Assembly (NCBI GenBank): GCA_021772935.1
Contig: JAJFLA010000015.1
Span: 1 to 64,000, forward strand
Direction: 5' to 3'
From: Gammaproteobacteria bacterium
GTDB lineage: Bacteria > Pseudomonadota > Gammaproteobacteria > Xanthomonadales > SZUA-36
DNA length: 64,000 bases
The notes under the pieces are model-generated. The model was not told where the DNA came from and did not search any database. It worked only from the letters and a program-made list of their open reading frames with translations. The translations under genes and the position numbers were made by a program. Below, one piece after another: positions 27,686 through 35,649 of the stretch (positions are counted from its first letter, which is position 1; every line of letters begins with the position of its first letter).

Positions 27686-29866
27686 TCAGTGCTCCAAACC
27701 AGCCAAACCAACCAGAAACGCGAATTCTTGTGCGGTTTCCTTATAGCGACGATAACGCCCTGATGCACCGCCGTGACCTGCGTCCATATTGGTGTGCATG
27801 ATCAGACTATTGCTGTCCGTACGCCGATCACGCAAACGAGCGACCCACTTGGCGGGTTCAAAGTATTGAACCTGCGAATCGTGTAGACCCGTGGTCACCA
27901 TCATATTCGGGTAAGCCTGTTCACTGACCTGGTCATAAGGTGAATATGACAACATATATTCGTAGGCATCTTTATTTTTTGGGTTACCCCATTCGTTGAA
28001 CTCACCGGTTGTTAACGGTATGGATTCATCCAGCATTGTAGTCACCACATCTACAAACGGAACCGCAGCGACGATGCCGTGATACAGTTCCGGCGCCATA
28101 TTGGCAACAGCACCCATCAGCAAACCACCGGCACTACCACCCATAGCATAGGTTCTGGCTGGATCAATGATCGACTTTTGTTGCAGGACTTTGCTTACAT
28201 CAATGAAATCCGTAAAGGTGTTTTTCTTATTCATCAAGCGGCCATCTTCATACCATGCACGGCCCATTTCCTGACCACCGCGGATGTGTGCGATTACATA
28301 AACAAAACCCCGGTCAAGCAGGCTGATGATGGAGTTCCGAAACCATGGATCGGATGAGCTGCCATATGATCCATAGGCATAAACTAATGCAGGCGCCGCG
28401 CCATTCAACTTGACATCCTTGTGGTAAGCCAGTGATACCGGCACCTGGCTGCCGTCACGTGCAGTGATCATCATCCACCCGGTACGGTATTGATCACTGC
28501 TAAAGCCGCCCAACACACGATCGGCTTTCAACAATTGGCTTGCACCGGAATTGAGATCGATTTCCCAGATCTGGTTGGGTGTTATCAGACTGGAAAAGCC
28601 GTAACGAATCGTGTCGGAATCGGTACTGACATTGCTGGATGGCCACATCACAGACGCCTCTTCATCGGCGTCAAGATAGCGATCCATACTGCCATCATGT
28701 GCCATCACGCGGACCTTACGCAAACCATCTCTGCGCTCGCCGACAACCAGCCATTTATCGAAGGCCTGTAAATTGCGCACCATCGCATCTTCACGGTGTG
28801 GTATGACTTCTTTCCAGTTGGCCTTATCGGCAGAATCCGCCAGCTTAACCGTCATCACGCGGAAATTCTCTGCGTTCCAGTTGGTACGGACAAAAAACCT
28901 GCCGTCGGCGTGGTCAATGTCATATTCATGACCGGTCTCACGTGGTAAAAATGGTTTGAAGATTCCGAGCGGATCACCAGCGTCAAGCAACTGAACCTCA
29001 GTAGTATCAGTGTTCTCGTGAATCAGCATGATGAATTCACCCGAACGGCTACGTACAACCGCGTTGTAGTAGGTGTTATCAGACTCCTCATACACCAGCA
29101 CGTCTCCAGAGCCATCGCTGCCCAGTTGGTGACGCATCAACTGGTAAGCCAGTAATGTTTCAAGGTTCTTTCTCAGGTAAAACAAATACTGGCCATCTGC
29201 AGACCAGGCCAATGAACCGGATGCAGCGCCAATAACCGCTGGCAAAAACTCACCACTTTGACTATCGAATATCCGAATCTCGTTAATTCGTCTTCCAGTT
29301 GTGTCCTCGGCAATTGCCACATAGCGATGATCATCACTAACTTCCAGACCGCTGAGTTGGTAATACTCGTGCCCTTGTGCACGCTGGTTACCATCAAGTA
29401 AAATTTCTTCTTTTGCCTCCATGTTGCCCTTGCGACGGGCGTGGATGGCGTATTCGTGGCCTGGTTCATAGCGTGAGAAATACCAATACCCACTCTTGAG
29501 ATACGGCACACTGGACTCATCGGGGTCAAGACGCGCTGTCATCTCCTCAAACAGTGTCTCCTGCAAGCTCGCCACAGGTTCCATGATCTTCTTGAAATAG
29601 GCATTCTCTTCCTCGAGATAAGCGAGTACCTGCGGGTCTTTACGCGTGTCGTCTCTCAGCCAGAAATACTCATCTATACGGGTATGACCATGCAAGGTCA
29701 TTTCATGGGGGCGCTTTTCAGGCATGGGTTGTTCCAAAAGGTTTGATGCAATATTCAGAGGATTATGACCGGTCAACTTCGGTTCCCATTGCGCAACCGG
29801 ATCGGACACAGGTTCACAGGCCAGCAGAAACACGCTACTGACCAGGAGTAATAATTGGATTCTCAT
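27686..29866 (-). CDS. Lipoprotein S9A prolyl oligopeptidase / oligopeptidase B-like peptidase
   Basis: About 726 residues starting at an ATG (29866) that gives a lipoprotein signal MRIQLLLLVSSVFLLAC; readings from upstream starts would bury it. The seven-blade N-terminal part begins HTRIDEYFWLRDDTRKDP. The C-terminal hydrolase has YGSYGSSSDPWF, the nucleophile in MGGSAGGLLMGAVAN, the acid in GLHDSQVQYFEPAKW and the histidine in DAGHGGASGRYRR. This matches oligopeptidase B, which cuts after basic residues. Membrane anchoring is unusual, since classical OpdB is cytosolic. Confidence 0.88.
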   Translation of the reverse strand: MRIQLLLLVSSVFLLACEPVSDPVAQWEPKLTGHNPLNIASNLLEQPMPEKRPHEMTLHGHTRIDEYFWLRDDTRKDPQVLAYLEEENAYFKKIMEPVASLQETLFEEMTARLDPDESSVPYLKSGYWYFSRYEPGHEYAIHARRKGNMEAKEEILLDGNQRAQGHEYYQLSGLEVSDDHRYVAIAEDTTGRRINEIRIFDSQSGEFLPAVIGAASGSLAWSADGQYLFYLRKNLETLLAYQLMRHQLGSDGSGDVLVYEESDNTYYNAVVRSRSGEFIMLIHENTDTTEVQLLDAGDPLGIFKPFLPRETGHEYDIDHADGRFFVRTNWNAENFRVMTVKLADSADKANWKEVIPHREDAMVRNLQAFDKWLVVGERRDGLRKVRVMAHDGSMDRYLDADEEASVMWPSSNVSTDSDTIRYGFSSLITPNQIWEIDLNSGASQLLKADRVLGGFSSDQYRTGWMMITARDGSQVPVSLAYHKDVKLNGAAPALVYAYGSYGSSSDPWFRNSIISLLDRGFVYVIAHIRGGQEMGRAWYEDGRLMNKKNTFTDFIDVSKVLQQKSIIDPARTYAMGGSAGGLLMGAVANMAPELYHGIVAAVPFVDVVTTMLDESIPLTTGEFNEWGNPKNKDAYEYMLSYSPYDQVSEQAYPNMMVTTGLHDSQVQYFEPAKWVARLRDRRTDSNSLIMHTNMDAGHGGASGRYRRYKETAQEFAFLVGLAGLEH

Positions 29867-30060
29867 AGATTGTCTCTCGATAAACATGTCATTTCTTAGG
29901 CTCTTGGCGTCAATATCATAGTGGCCAAACGACATGCTGCCAAGCAGGTAATCTGTTTTAAAAAAAGACATACCCCGCAATTATGCAAGGAACTCTACCG
30001 TGGCTGGACTTATTATCTTATGATCCCGCTTCATCATTAAACAACAGGCGTTCTTGAAAG

Positions 30061-31434
30061 TTGAAAAAGCTGATTGTTATCCTCGTTTCAATTGTAGTGG
30101 TCACATTATTGATAAGTGCAAACTATATTTCCGCCAGTTTGACTGCTGGCAGCGGTTTTGCGGCCAAGAACATCTGCTCCGGTCACTTCCTCAGCGGCAT
30201 GTCTGACCGGGAAATCGTTGACGAAGCATTAACATCAGCATCTCCGGTTTTGGCAAATATCAGTTTTGATATTGATAGCACTCAACGCCTGGTGGATACG
30301 CGGCTATTCGGATTTTTCAAGCGCCGCGCGGTTTACACCAAAGGCACGGGGTGTACCTTGCTAAGCGCTGGCCAATGGCAATTACAAAGACAGGTTGATG
30401 TCACTGTAGTGAATAAATCGAATAGTGAACTGGCCTGGCCCCTTGGTTCTGCACCCGCATCACAGAACTCACGGCTGGAACCACTGCTGCTGCAGGCGTT
30501 TGCAGAAACCAATCCAGAGCAGGCGCGAAATACCAAGGCCGTTGTAGTTATTCATAAAGGTCAGCTGGTCGCGGAAAAATATGCGCATGGAATAGAAGCC
30601 GACACACCTTTATTGGGCTGGTCCATGACCAAAAGCATCACCAATATGCTGATTGGCATATTGGTGCAGGATGGTCGATTAAGTCTCGAACAGGCCGCAC
30701 CGGAACCACAGTGGCATGTGAGTGCAGATGACCCACGCGCCACTATTACCATCGATCAACTATTACGCATGAGCAGTGGACTGGTCTTTGACGAAAACTA
30801 CGGCTTATACAGTGATGTTACCCGCATGCTGTCTGTAGAAGCGGACGTGGCTGGTTTTGCGGCCTCGAAACCGTTGCTTAAAGAACCCGGTAGCCTGTGG
30901 TCCTATTCTTCCGGTACCAGTAACATATTGTCCGGTATTATCAGACGGACGGTAGGCGGTAACTTTCAAGACTATTACGACTTCACACAACAGCGTCTCT
31001 TTTCGCCGCTCGGTATACACAGCGCGTCACTTGAGACCGACAACAATGGTACGTTTATCGGTTCCTCCTATCTGTACGCCAGTGCAAGAGATTGGGCCAG
31101 GTTAGGTCAGTTCTGTTTGCAGGGTGGCAATTGGCAAGGTGAACAACTGCTGCCCGAGGGTTGGCTGAGTTACAGCACGACCCCAACACCTAATAACCCA
31201 CGAAACAACTATGGTGCACATTTTTGGTTAAATGCCGACCCCGAATACCCCCAACAACAGAGAACCTGGCCAAGTTTACCGGTAGACACTTTTTCTATGA
31301 ACGGCTATCAGGGTCAGCGTGTGATCATCATTCCTTCAAAAGACCTGGTTGTCGTTCGCCTGGGATTCAGTGCAGGTTCAAAACGTGGTATCGAAGAATT
31401 GGTCGCCGGGCTTGTTGCAGCTTTAGCGCCTTAA
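30061..31434 (+). CDS. Membrane-anchored class-C beta-lactamase-family serine hydrolase
   Basis: 457 residues from a TTG start (weak GAAAG upstream). The N-terminus KKLIVILVSIVVVTLLISA is a signal anchor. The hydrolase has SxxK at GWSMTKS (Ser188, Lys191), YSS at Tyr282 in place of the usual YxN, and LLRMSSGLVFDENY and NGYQGQRVIIIPSKDLVVVR. It resembles 6-aminohexanoate-dimer hydrolase/EstB-type esterases more than beta-lactamases. It is probably a periplasmic esterase or amidase; real substrate unknown. Confidence 0.83.
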   Translation: MKKLIVILVSIVVVTLLISANYISASLTAGSGFAAKNICSGHFLSGMSDREIVDEALTSASPVLANISFDIDSTQRLVDTRLFGFFKRRAVYTKGTGCTLLSAGQWQLQRQVDVTVVNKSNSELAWPLGSAPASQNSRLEPLLLQAFAETNPEQARNTKAVVVIHKGQLVAEKYAHGIEADTPLLGWSMTKSITNMLIGILVQDGRLSLEQAAPEPQWHVSADDPRATITIDQLLRMSSGLVFDENYGLYSDVTRMLSVEADVAGFAASKPLLKEPGSLWSYSSGTSNILSGIIRRTVGGNFQDYYDFTQQRLFSPLGIHSASLETDNNGTFIGSSYLYASARDWARLGQFCLQGGNWQGEQLLPEGWLSYSTTPTPNNPRNNYGAHFWLNADPEYPQQQRTWPSLPVDTFSMNGYQGQRVIIIPSKDLVVVRLGFSAGSKRGIEELVAGLVAALAP

Positions 31435-31559
31435 TGACACGACGGGTCATAAGCCTTTAAACCCTGGCCCAGTATCCATTGCGATTGGCGTTTATATACC
31501 TACTCCGGGACTGATGTCAAAGAATGTGAAAACCATCTTGAGTTTCTGGCAATTCGCTT

Positions 31560-31883
31560 TTACTCGGGCAAACCAGAGAGCGCATCGCTCAATATGTTTC
31601 GATACTTATCAAAAGCACGACGCCCCTTCGCTGTCAGACGAAACATGGTTTGTGGCCGCTTGCCGACAAACCTTTTTTTTACCATGACGTAACCGGCATT
31701 CTCGAGCTTTGTCATGTGCGAAGAAATATTCCCGGCCGTCAAGTTTGTCTGGGTTTTCAGGAACACAAAATCAGCACTCTCCACGACAAACAGGAGACTA
31801 ATAAGTGTCAACCTTGTCGGGTCATGAATGAGCCGATCCAGAACAGCAAACTCAAGCGGTATGTTAATTGCCTTGACACCCAT
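31560..31883 (-). CDS. Small winged-helix transcriptional regulator
   Basis: 107 residues forming a single winged-helix domain: LDRLIHDPTRLTLISLLFVVE, LKTQTNLTAGNISSHMTKLE (recognition helix), GYVMVKKRFVGKRPQTMFRL (wing) and ALSGL at the end. It belongs to the ArsR/MarR-like group of stand-alone wings. It is 9 bases downstream of the membrane-protein gene in the same direction, so the pair is one operon. Its target is probably the inverted repeat at 32515-32537. Confidence 0.83.
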   Translation of the reverse strand: MGVKAINIPLEFAVLDRLIHDPTRLTLISLLFVVESADFVFLKTQTNLTAGNISSHMTKLENAGYVMVKKRFVGKRPQTMFRLTAKGRRAFDKYRNILSDALSGLPE

Positions 31884-31892
31884 GACTTGTGA

Positions 31893-32495
31893 CTACCTAC
31901 CGATTGGGTGCTTACGAACAAAACGCATGAGCAGACCGCCCCCCACCGCCATGCACCAAACCCCTCCCGGTATGAACGCCCATCCTGGATTCAAGTCAAA
32001 AACAATAACGGGCACGGCTGCCATTAACATTACTGCTGCATAAACAAAAAATCGTTTCGCTGAAAATGTCAAAGCAACAATGACCGAAGGAATAGCGAGC
32101 AGAGCTGCTGGTAGCCCTGCGACAAGATTTGTATGTTGAGGTGTCGCCAAGGAACTAATGTGTGAACCGAAAAAATACCAAGCAACGCCGATCACAAGTG
32201 TCAATACGCCCAACAAAACCAAGCCCAGAAGTTTTTTGTTTTCCTTGTTTATCCGTTCTGCACTGAAATTTACGACCCCCACTCGCGGCTCAGAAATTCG
32301 CTTTCTCGCCACAACCCAGAATGGTACGAAAATGGGTGCTATTACCGAGCCGTAAACCGAACCCTGACTAACCCAGAACACGCCAATCAGAAAAACTGAA
32401 AGCCCAACAAAGATATCAATCAAGCCATCTTCCCAAATTGTCTGATAGGCCTGTTTCTCAATCTGCTCCAAACCCGATGTGCTGACTCTGTTCAT
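31893..32495 (-). CDS. Four-helix membrane protein paired with a winged-helix regulator
   Basis: 200 residues with a soluble start (QAYQTIWEDGLIDIFVGL) and about four to five hydrophobic segments (LSVFLIGVFWVSQGSVYGS, LGLVLLGVLTLVIGVAWYF, LPAALLAIPSVIVALTF, FVYAAVMLMAAVPVIVF). I do not recognise a named family. The pairing with a small repressor resembles other regulator/membrane-protein units of unknown role. CGGGAG lies before the ATG, with the promoter directly upstream. Confidence 0.75.
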   Translation of the reverse strand: MNRVSTSGLEQIEKQAYQTIWEDGLIDIFVGLSVFLIGVFWVSQGSVYGSVIAPIFVPFWVVARKRISEPRVGVVNFSAERINKENKKLLGLVLLGVLTLVIGVAWYFFGSHISSLATPQHTNLVAGLPAALLAIPSVIVALTFSAKRFFVYAAVMLMAAVPVIVFDLNPGWAFIPGGVWCMAVGGGLLMRFVRKHPIGR

Positions 32496-32514
32496 TGCAA
32501 CAACTCCCGTAATA

Positions 32515-32537
32515 CAAACTAGTTTGCACTACAAACT
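32515..32537. promoter_or_regulatory. Triple half-site operator (CAAACT/AGTTTG)
   Basis: CAAACT (32515-32520), AGTTTG (32521-32526) and CAAACT (32532-32537) form one contiguous 12-base palindrome and one 6-5-6 inverted repeat. The sites overlap the -10 and transcription start of the promoter in front of the membrane-protein/regulator operon, as expected for autoregulation. Confidence 0.6.
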
Positions 32538-32563
32538 ATATATACGACAACACACATTGTCAA
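32535..32563 (-). promoter_or_regulatory. Near-consensus sigma-70 promoter
   Basis: On the minus strand TTGACA (32563-32558) and TATAGT (32540-32535) are separated by exactly 17 bases. This is the best promoter seen in the window and drives the membrane protein and winged-helix regulator genes. Confidence 0.75.
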
Positions 32564-32630
32564 TAAACGCACCAACCGATTTCTCCAGTACCTGATTTCT
32601 AAACCGTTAGGTTTTTTCAATTTACCTCAT

Positions 32631-32647
32631 ATAACGTTTATCGTTAT
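32631..32647. promoter_or_regulatory. Candidate PadR operator
   Basis: ATAACG and CGTTAT form a perfect 6-5-6 inverted repeat, and CGTTATATCG recurs about 15 bases later. The repeat lies just upstream of the padR -35 box, a suitable place for autorepression. Confidence 0.45.
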
Positions 32648-32652
32648 ATCGT

Positions 32653-32680
32653 TTGACGTTATATCGCTAATCGGTATAAT
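32653..32680 (+). promoter_or_regulatory. Predicted sigma-70 promoter of padR
   Basis: TTGACG (32653-32658) and the perfect -10 TATAAT (32675-32680) are spaced by 16 bases, 30 bases before the padR ATG. Confidence 0.65.
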
Positions 32681-32710
32681 GAAGTACACCAACCACTTCA
32701 GGTATAGCCG

Positions 32711-33049
32711 ATGTCACGTGAAGCTCTGTCCGAGCCTAGTTTTTACATACTCCTGTCTCTGAGTGGGCCCCTGCACGGCTACGGCATCATTAAGAATGCC
32801 GCAGAGTTAAGTTCGGGCCGGATCAGGCTGGGTGCCGGCACACTCTATGGGGCGCTGGATAAAATGATGAAAAAAAAATGGATATCCCAAATGAAGCAGA
32901 ATGCCAACAATAGTCGCAGAAAGGTGTATGAGATTACCGATCTGGGTGGGGATATACTCGAGAATGAGGTCGCACGCCTGCGCCAACTCGTCAAGCACGG
33001 ACAACAGGCACTTGCGGCATTGCAGGAGGTGAGAGATGCCAACGTCTAG
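32711..33049 (+). CDS. PadR-family transcriptional regulator
   Basis: 112 residues, the normal size of the short PadR group: PSFYILLSLSGPLHGYGIIK, then GAGTLYGALDKMMKKKWI (recognition helix), NNSRRKVYEITDLGGDIL (wing) and a C-terminal helix. An AGG site precedes the ATG. It overlaps the following DUF2812 gene by 14 bases. PadR proteins of this kind usually repress their own operon and respond to a membrane or ligand signal. Confidence 0.9.
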   Translation: MSREALSEPSFYILLSLSGPLHGYGIIKNAAELSSGRIRLGAGTLYGALDKMMKKKWISQMKQNANNSRRKVYEITDLGGDILENEVARLRQLVKHGQQALAALQEVRDANV

Positions 33050-33575
33050 AACAAAAACAATGTGGAAGCTGCGCTTCTTTGCCATATGGCGAGAGGGCGA
33101 AGAGGCACGCTGGCTAAAGTCAATGTCCGCCGATGGTTGGCACCTGAAAAATGTCGGCTTCCTTATCTACGAGTTCGAAAAAGGGGAGCCACACGATTAC
33201 GAGTATGCGCTCGATTTCAGGATCGAGGTGCGCACAGATATGCAGGAATATCGTGGCCTGATTGAAGACTCAGGCTGGCACTACCTCACACACATGGGGG
33301 GCTGGCAATATTTCCGCATTGACGCTAACAAGACAGCGGGAGCTGAAATTTACAGCGATACCAAGTCGCTGATGGGTAAATATTGGAGGGTTCTGGGGAT
33401 ACTCGGTCTGAGCGCTTTGCCCTTATTAGTCATATTCTTGAATTATGTCCTGAGCCAACCGACAGTGACCCATACATTTCCTATCTATGTGTTTTCCATA
33501 TTGCTGGCAATAATAGTCTATTCGGTCTTTCGCATACTGTTATTGATTCTTCGCAAACATGAAAAAAGTGAATAA
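33036..33575 (+). CDS. DUF2812 membrane protein, PadR partner
   Basis: 179 residues. The N-terminal ~100 are soluble (WREGEEARWLKSMSADGWHL, LIEDSGWHYLTHMGGWQYF), a pattern I associate with DUF2812. Two hydrophobic helices follow (VLGILGLSALPLLVIFLNYV, VFSILLAIIVYSVFRILLLI) and a basic end. PadR-DUF2812 pairs are common in bacteria, and the DUF2812 protein is thought to act in sensing or as the regulated output, without a proven biochemical role. Confidence 0.82.
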   Translation: MPTSRTKTMWKLRFFAIWREGEEARWLKSMSADGWHLKNVGFLIYEFEKGEPHDYEYALDFRIEVRTDMQEYRGLIEDSGWHYLTHMGGWQYFRIDANKTAGAEIYSDTKSLMGKYWRVLGILGLSALPLLVIFLNYVLSQPTVTHTFPIYVFSILLAIIVYSVFRILLLILRKHEKSE

Positions 33576-33728
33576 GGTCTGACCCGACTCTGTCGACAAT
33601 AGGTCAGCATACATACCTTAGCTGACTGTCTTTATCCGCTCTGGTTATGGTCGCCATAATTGATTCCTGTAGATACAAGCTGAAGTCTTTTCTATGCACT
33701 AAAGCAAGCAAAACGGGGGATAAAAGGC

Positions 33729-34406
33729 CTATCCATCCACACTGGCTAACCAGATCGTATGCCTTGCACCCTTGTTTCCGTGCGCATAAACCCTGACCTC
33801 CTCGACCATAAAACCACTACACCTGAGCCGGTCATGAAAAGCCTGATCCGGGTCTGCAGACCAGTACGCCAGGATACCCGTAGATTTAAGTGCAGTCTGG
33901 GCAGCAGCGATGCCGGGCATGGAATAAAGCCAGTCATTGGCCTTTTTGGTCAATCCTTCAGGCCCGTTATCGACATCCAGTGCGATAACATCAAAGCAGG
34001 CACAACTTTGCCGCAACAGTTTCGCCACATCTCCCAGGTGAATCCGGGTACGTGGATCCTCGAGTGGCTTGCCACTATGCTCACCCAGCGGACCACGATT
34101 CCAGTCCACCACTTCGGGAATCAATTCAGCAACGGTCACTTCTGCCCTCGACCCCACGACCGCCAGCACCGCAGCCAGGGTGAAACCCATACCCAGACCA
34201 CCGATCAATACCTGTGCTGTCTCAGGCTGTTTAAGACGTTTACAAGGCAAACTGCCCAGTGCGTCCTCGGAGGCGTGCTTGCGGGTACTCATAAGCTCGT
34301 ACCCACCGGAGACTTTAATAAAAAAGTCATCCTTACCTTGAAACAGATAAAGCGTCTGGTCAGTATCCGGAATCGGCGCTTCGCCGACCTGAGTCCAATG
34401 TCTCAT
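33729..34406 (-). CDS. Spermidine-synthase-like SAM-dependent methyltransferase-fold protein
   Basis: 225 residues with the Rossmann nucleotide loop VLIGGLGMGFTLAAVL, an acidic residue after VTVAELIPEVVDWNRG and a central strand FDVIALDVDNGPEGL. This is the spermidine synthase fold, but it lacks the long N-terminal beta domain, and an N-terminal fragment ELMSTRKHASEDAL takes its place. Similar short proteins are annotated as spermidine synthase-like without activity shown. It is divergent from the CvfB-like gene. Confidence 0.72.
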   Translation of the reverse strand: MRHWTQVGEAPIPDTDQTLYLFQGKDDFFIKVSGGYELMSTRKHASEDALGSLPCKRLKQPETAQVLIGGLGMGFTLAAVLAVVGSRAEVTVAELIPEVVDWNRGPLGEHSGKPLEDPRTRIHLGDVAKLLRQSCACFDVIALDVDNGPEGLTKKANDWLYSMPGIAAAQTALKSTGILAYWSADPDQAFHDRLRCSGFMVEEVRVYAHGNKGARHTIWLASVDG

Positions 34407-34550
34407 ATAGCGTCTATCGTGTTGGGATGCTCATTTATAAGCTGTGCCTTGGTCTCTGTCCATCAAAAACAGACCGCCTTTCTACAATTTATCAAAGAAC
34501 AGGCGGAGTACTTGCACGACCTCCTTGTAAAAATGCGCTACCCTACGTCG

Positions 34551-35240
34551 ATGCAAGCAATAAAATCCAAAACCAAGCAGCCCATTACCTCCCCCAACAC
34601 GACAAAAGCACGGGTTGGAGAATGCGCCTTTCTAAAAACCATAACGGTTACCAAAACTGGTGCTTTCATGGATTGTGGCTTGGAAAGGGACCTGCTTGTG
34701 CCGGTGAGTCAACAACTCACTCCGATGGTCGAAGGACAATCCTATGTAGTCTATTTGTTTCTGGACCCGCAACAACAAATCATCGGCAGCACAAAATTGC
34801 ATAAATTCCTCGATGAGCGTGCTAAGAACATGACGGCAGGCGAACAAGTCGAACTGTTGATCGTCAATGCCACCGAACTGGGTTACAAAGCTGTGGTCAA
34901 TGGCACTCACCTGGGGTTGTTGTACAAGGGCGAGGTTTTCAGAACACTGCAACCCGGCGACAAGACCAGGGGTTTCATCAAGTCGGTCCGCGAAGACCGG
35001 AAAATTGACCTTTGTCTGCAAAGACAAACCCAGGCATCCAAGGATGAATTGGGCGAGCGTATTCTGGCCTTTCTGGAAGCCAATGGCGGCACTTCCACAC
35101 TGACCGATTACAGTCCACCGGATGAGATATACCAACACTATGGTGTCAGCAAGGGCAATTACAAAAAAGCGCTGGGCAAGCTCTACAAGCAGCGCCAGAT
35201 TAGTCTGACAAAGGACAAGATATCACTGTTGAAACGGTAG
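34551..35240 (+). CDS. cvfB: CvfB-like S1-type RNA-binding protein
   Basis: About 229 residues of tandem S1-like folds: GECAFLKTITVTKTGAFMDC, ERDLLVPVSQQLTPMVEGQS, GYKAVVNGTHLGLLYKGEVF, GDKTRGFIKSVREDRKIDL, and a winged-helix end with HYGVSKGNYKKALGKLYKQ. The order matches CvfB/YitL proteins, slightly shorter than the usual 280. The frame is open much further upstream but that part overlaps the divergent methyltransferase gene and has no domain. The start at 34551 is the likeliest of two nearby ATGs; a TAAAAAT -10-like box just upstream suggests a short leader. Confidence 0.75.
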   Translation: MQAIKSKTKQPITSPNTTKARVGECAFLKTITVTKTGAFMDCGLERDLLVPVSQQLTPMVEGQSYVVYLFLDPQQQIIGSTKLHKFLDERAKNMTAGEQVELLIVNATELGYKAVVNGTHLGLLYKGEVFRTLQPGDKTRGFIKSVREDRKIDLCLQRQTQASKDELGERILAFLEANGGTSTLTDYSPPDEIYQHYGVSKGNYKKALGKLYKQRQISLTKDKISLLKR

Positions 35241-35243
35241 ACG

Positions 35244-35649
35244 ATGACATCGTTAAAACGCATGAGCTTTACACTGGCGACCGGACTGGCCGTTGCCCAT
35301 GATGCGAGCAAGCCCATACACTATTTACACCTGCCATAGCTGTACCAATTTACCTGACGGGTCAGAAACACATCGCTTTGATCTTCGTCTGAACACCTCC
35401 TCTCGCCTGAGGGCACCTATCTATTCTCTTACCGTTAGTCACAATGGGCTCTACGGTAAGGTTGGCACTTTTTCAGATGATTTCGACGGCACTTACTACG
35501 AAGCTGGTTACGGCCGCACTTTGACCGTCAGTGACACTGATTTATTTGATTATGCCATCGCGCTTATTCACAGCGAATCAACACTGCTTGGCGGCAAATC
35601 TGATACCAACCTGGTATTTAGTTTAAGCAAGACCTTCCAAATACACTGA
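35244..35649 (+). pseudogene. Remnant of a TorF-family (TIGR02001-like) outer-membrane porin gene
   Basis: An ATG at 35244 begins MTSLKRMSFTLATGLAVA, a normal Sec signal, but the frame stops after 31 codons. In another frame, 35293-35649 encodes FDLRLNTSSRLRAP, YYEAGYGRTLTVSDTDLFDY and ends NLVFSLSKTF plus three residues, which is a beta-barrel last strand as in TorF-like porins of about 230 residues. Signal and tail are thus present but out of frame and roughly 100 residues in the middle are gone. Its last 32 bases overlap the carboxyltransferase gene's 3' end on the other strand. Confidence 0.65.

Noticed and set aside
33759-34550. A long open extension upstream of the CvfB-like gene
   Set aside because: It runs antisense through the spermidine-synthase-like gene and shows no domain; the S1-type protein begins near 34551.
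35293-35649. A complete 118-residue gene
   Set aside because: The N-terminus is not a signal peptide, while a proper signal is in another frame just upstream; it is better read as a decayed porin.
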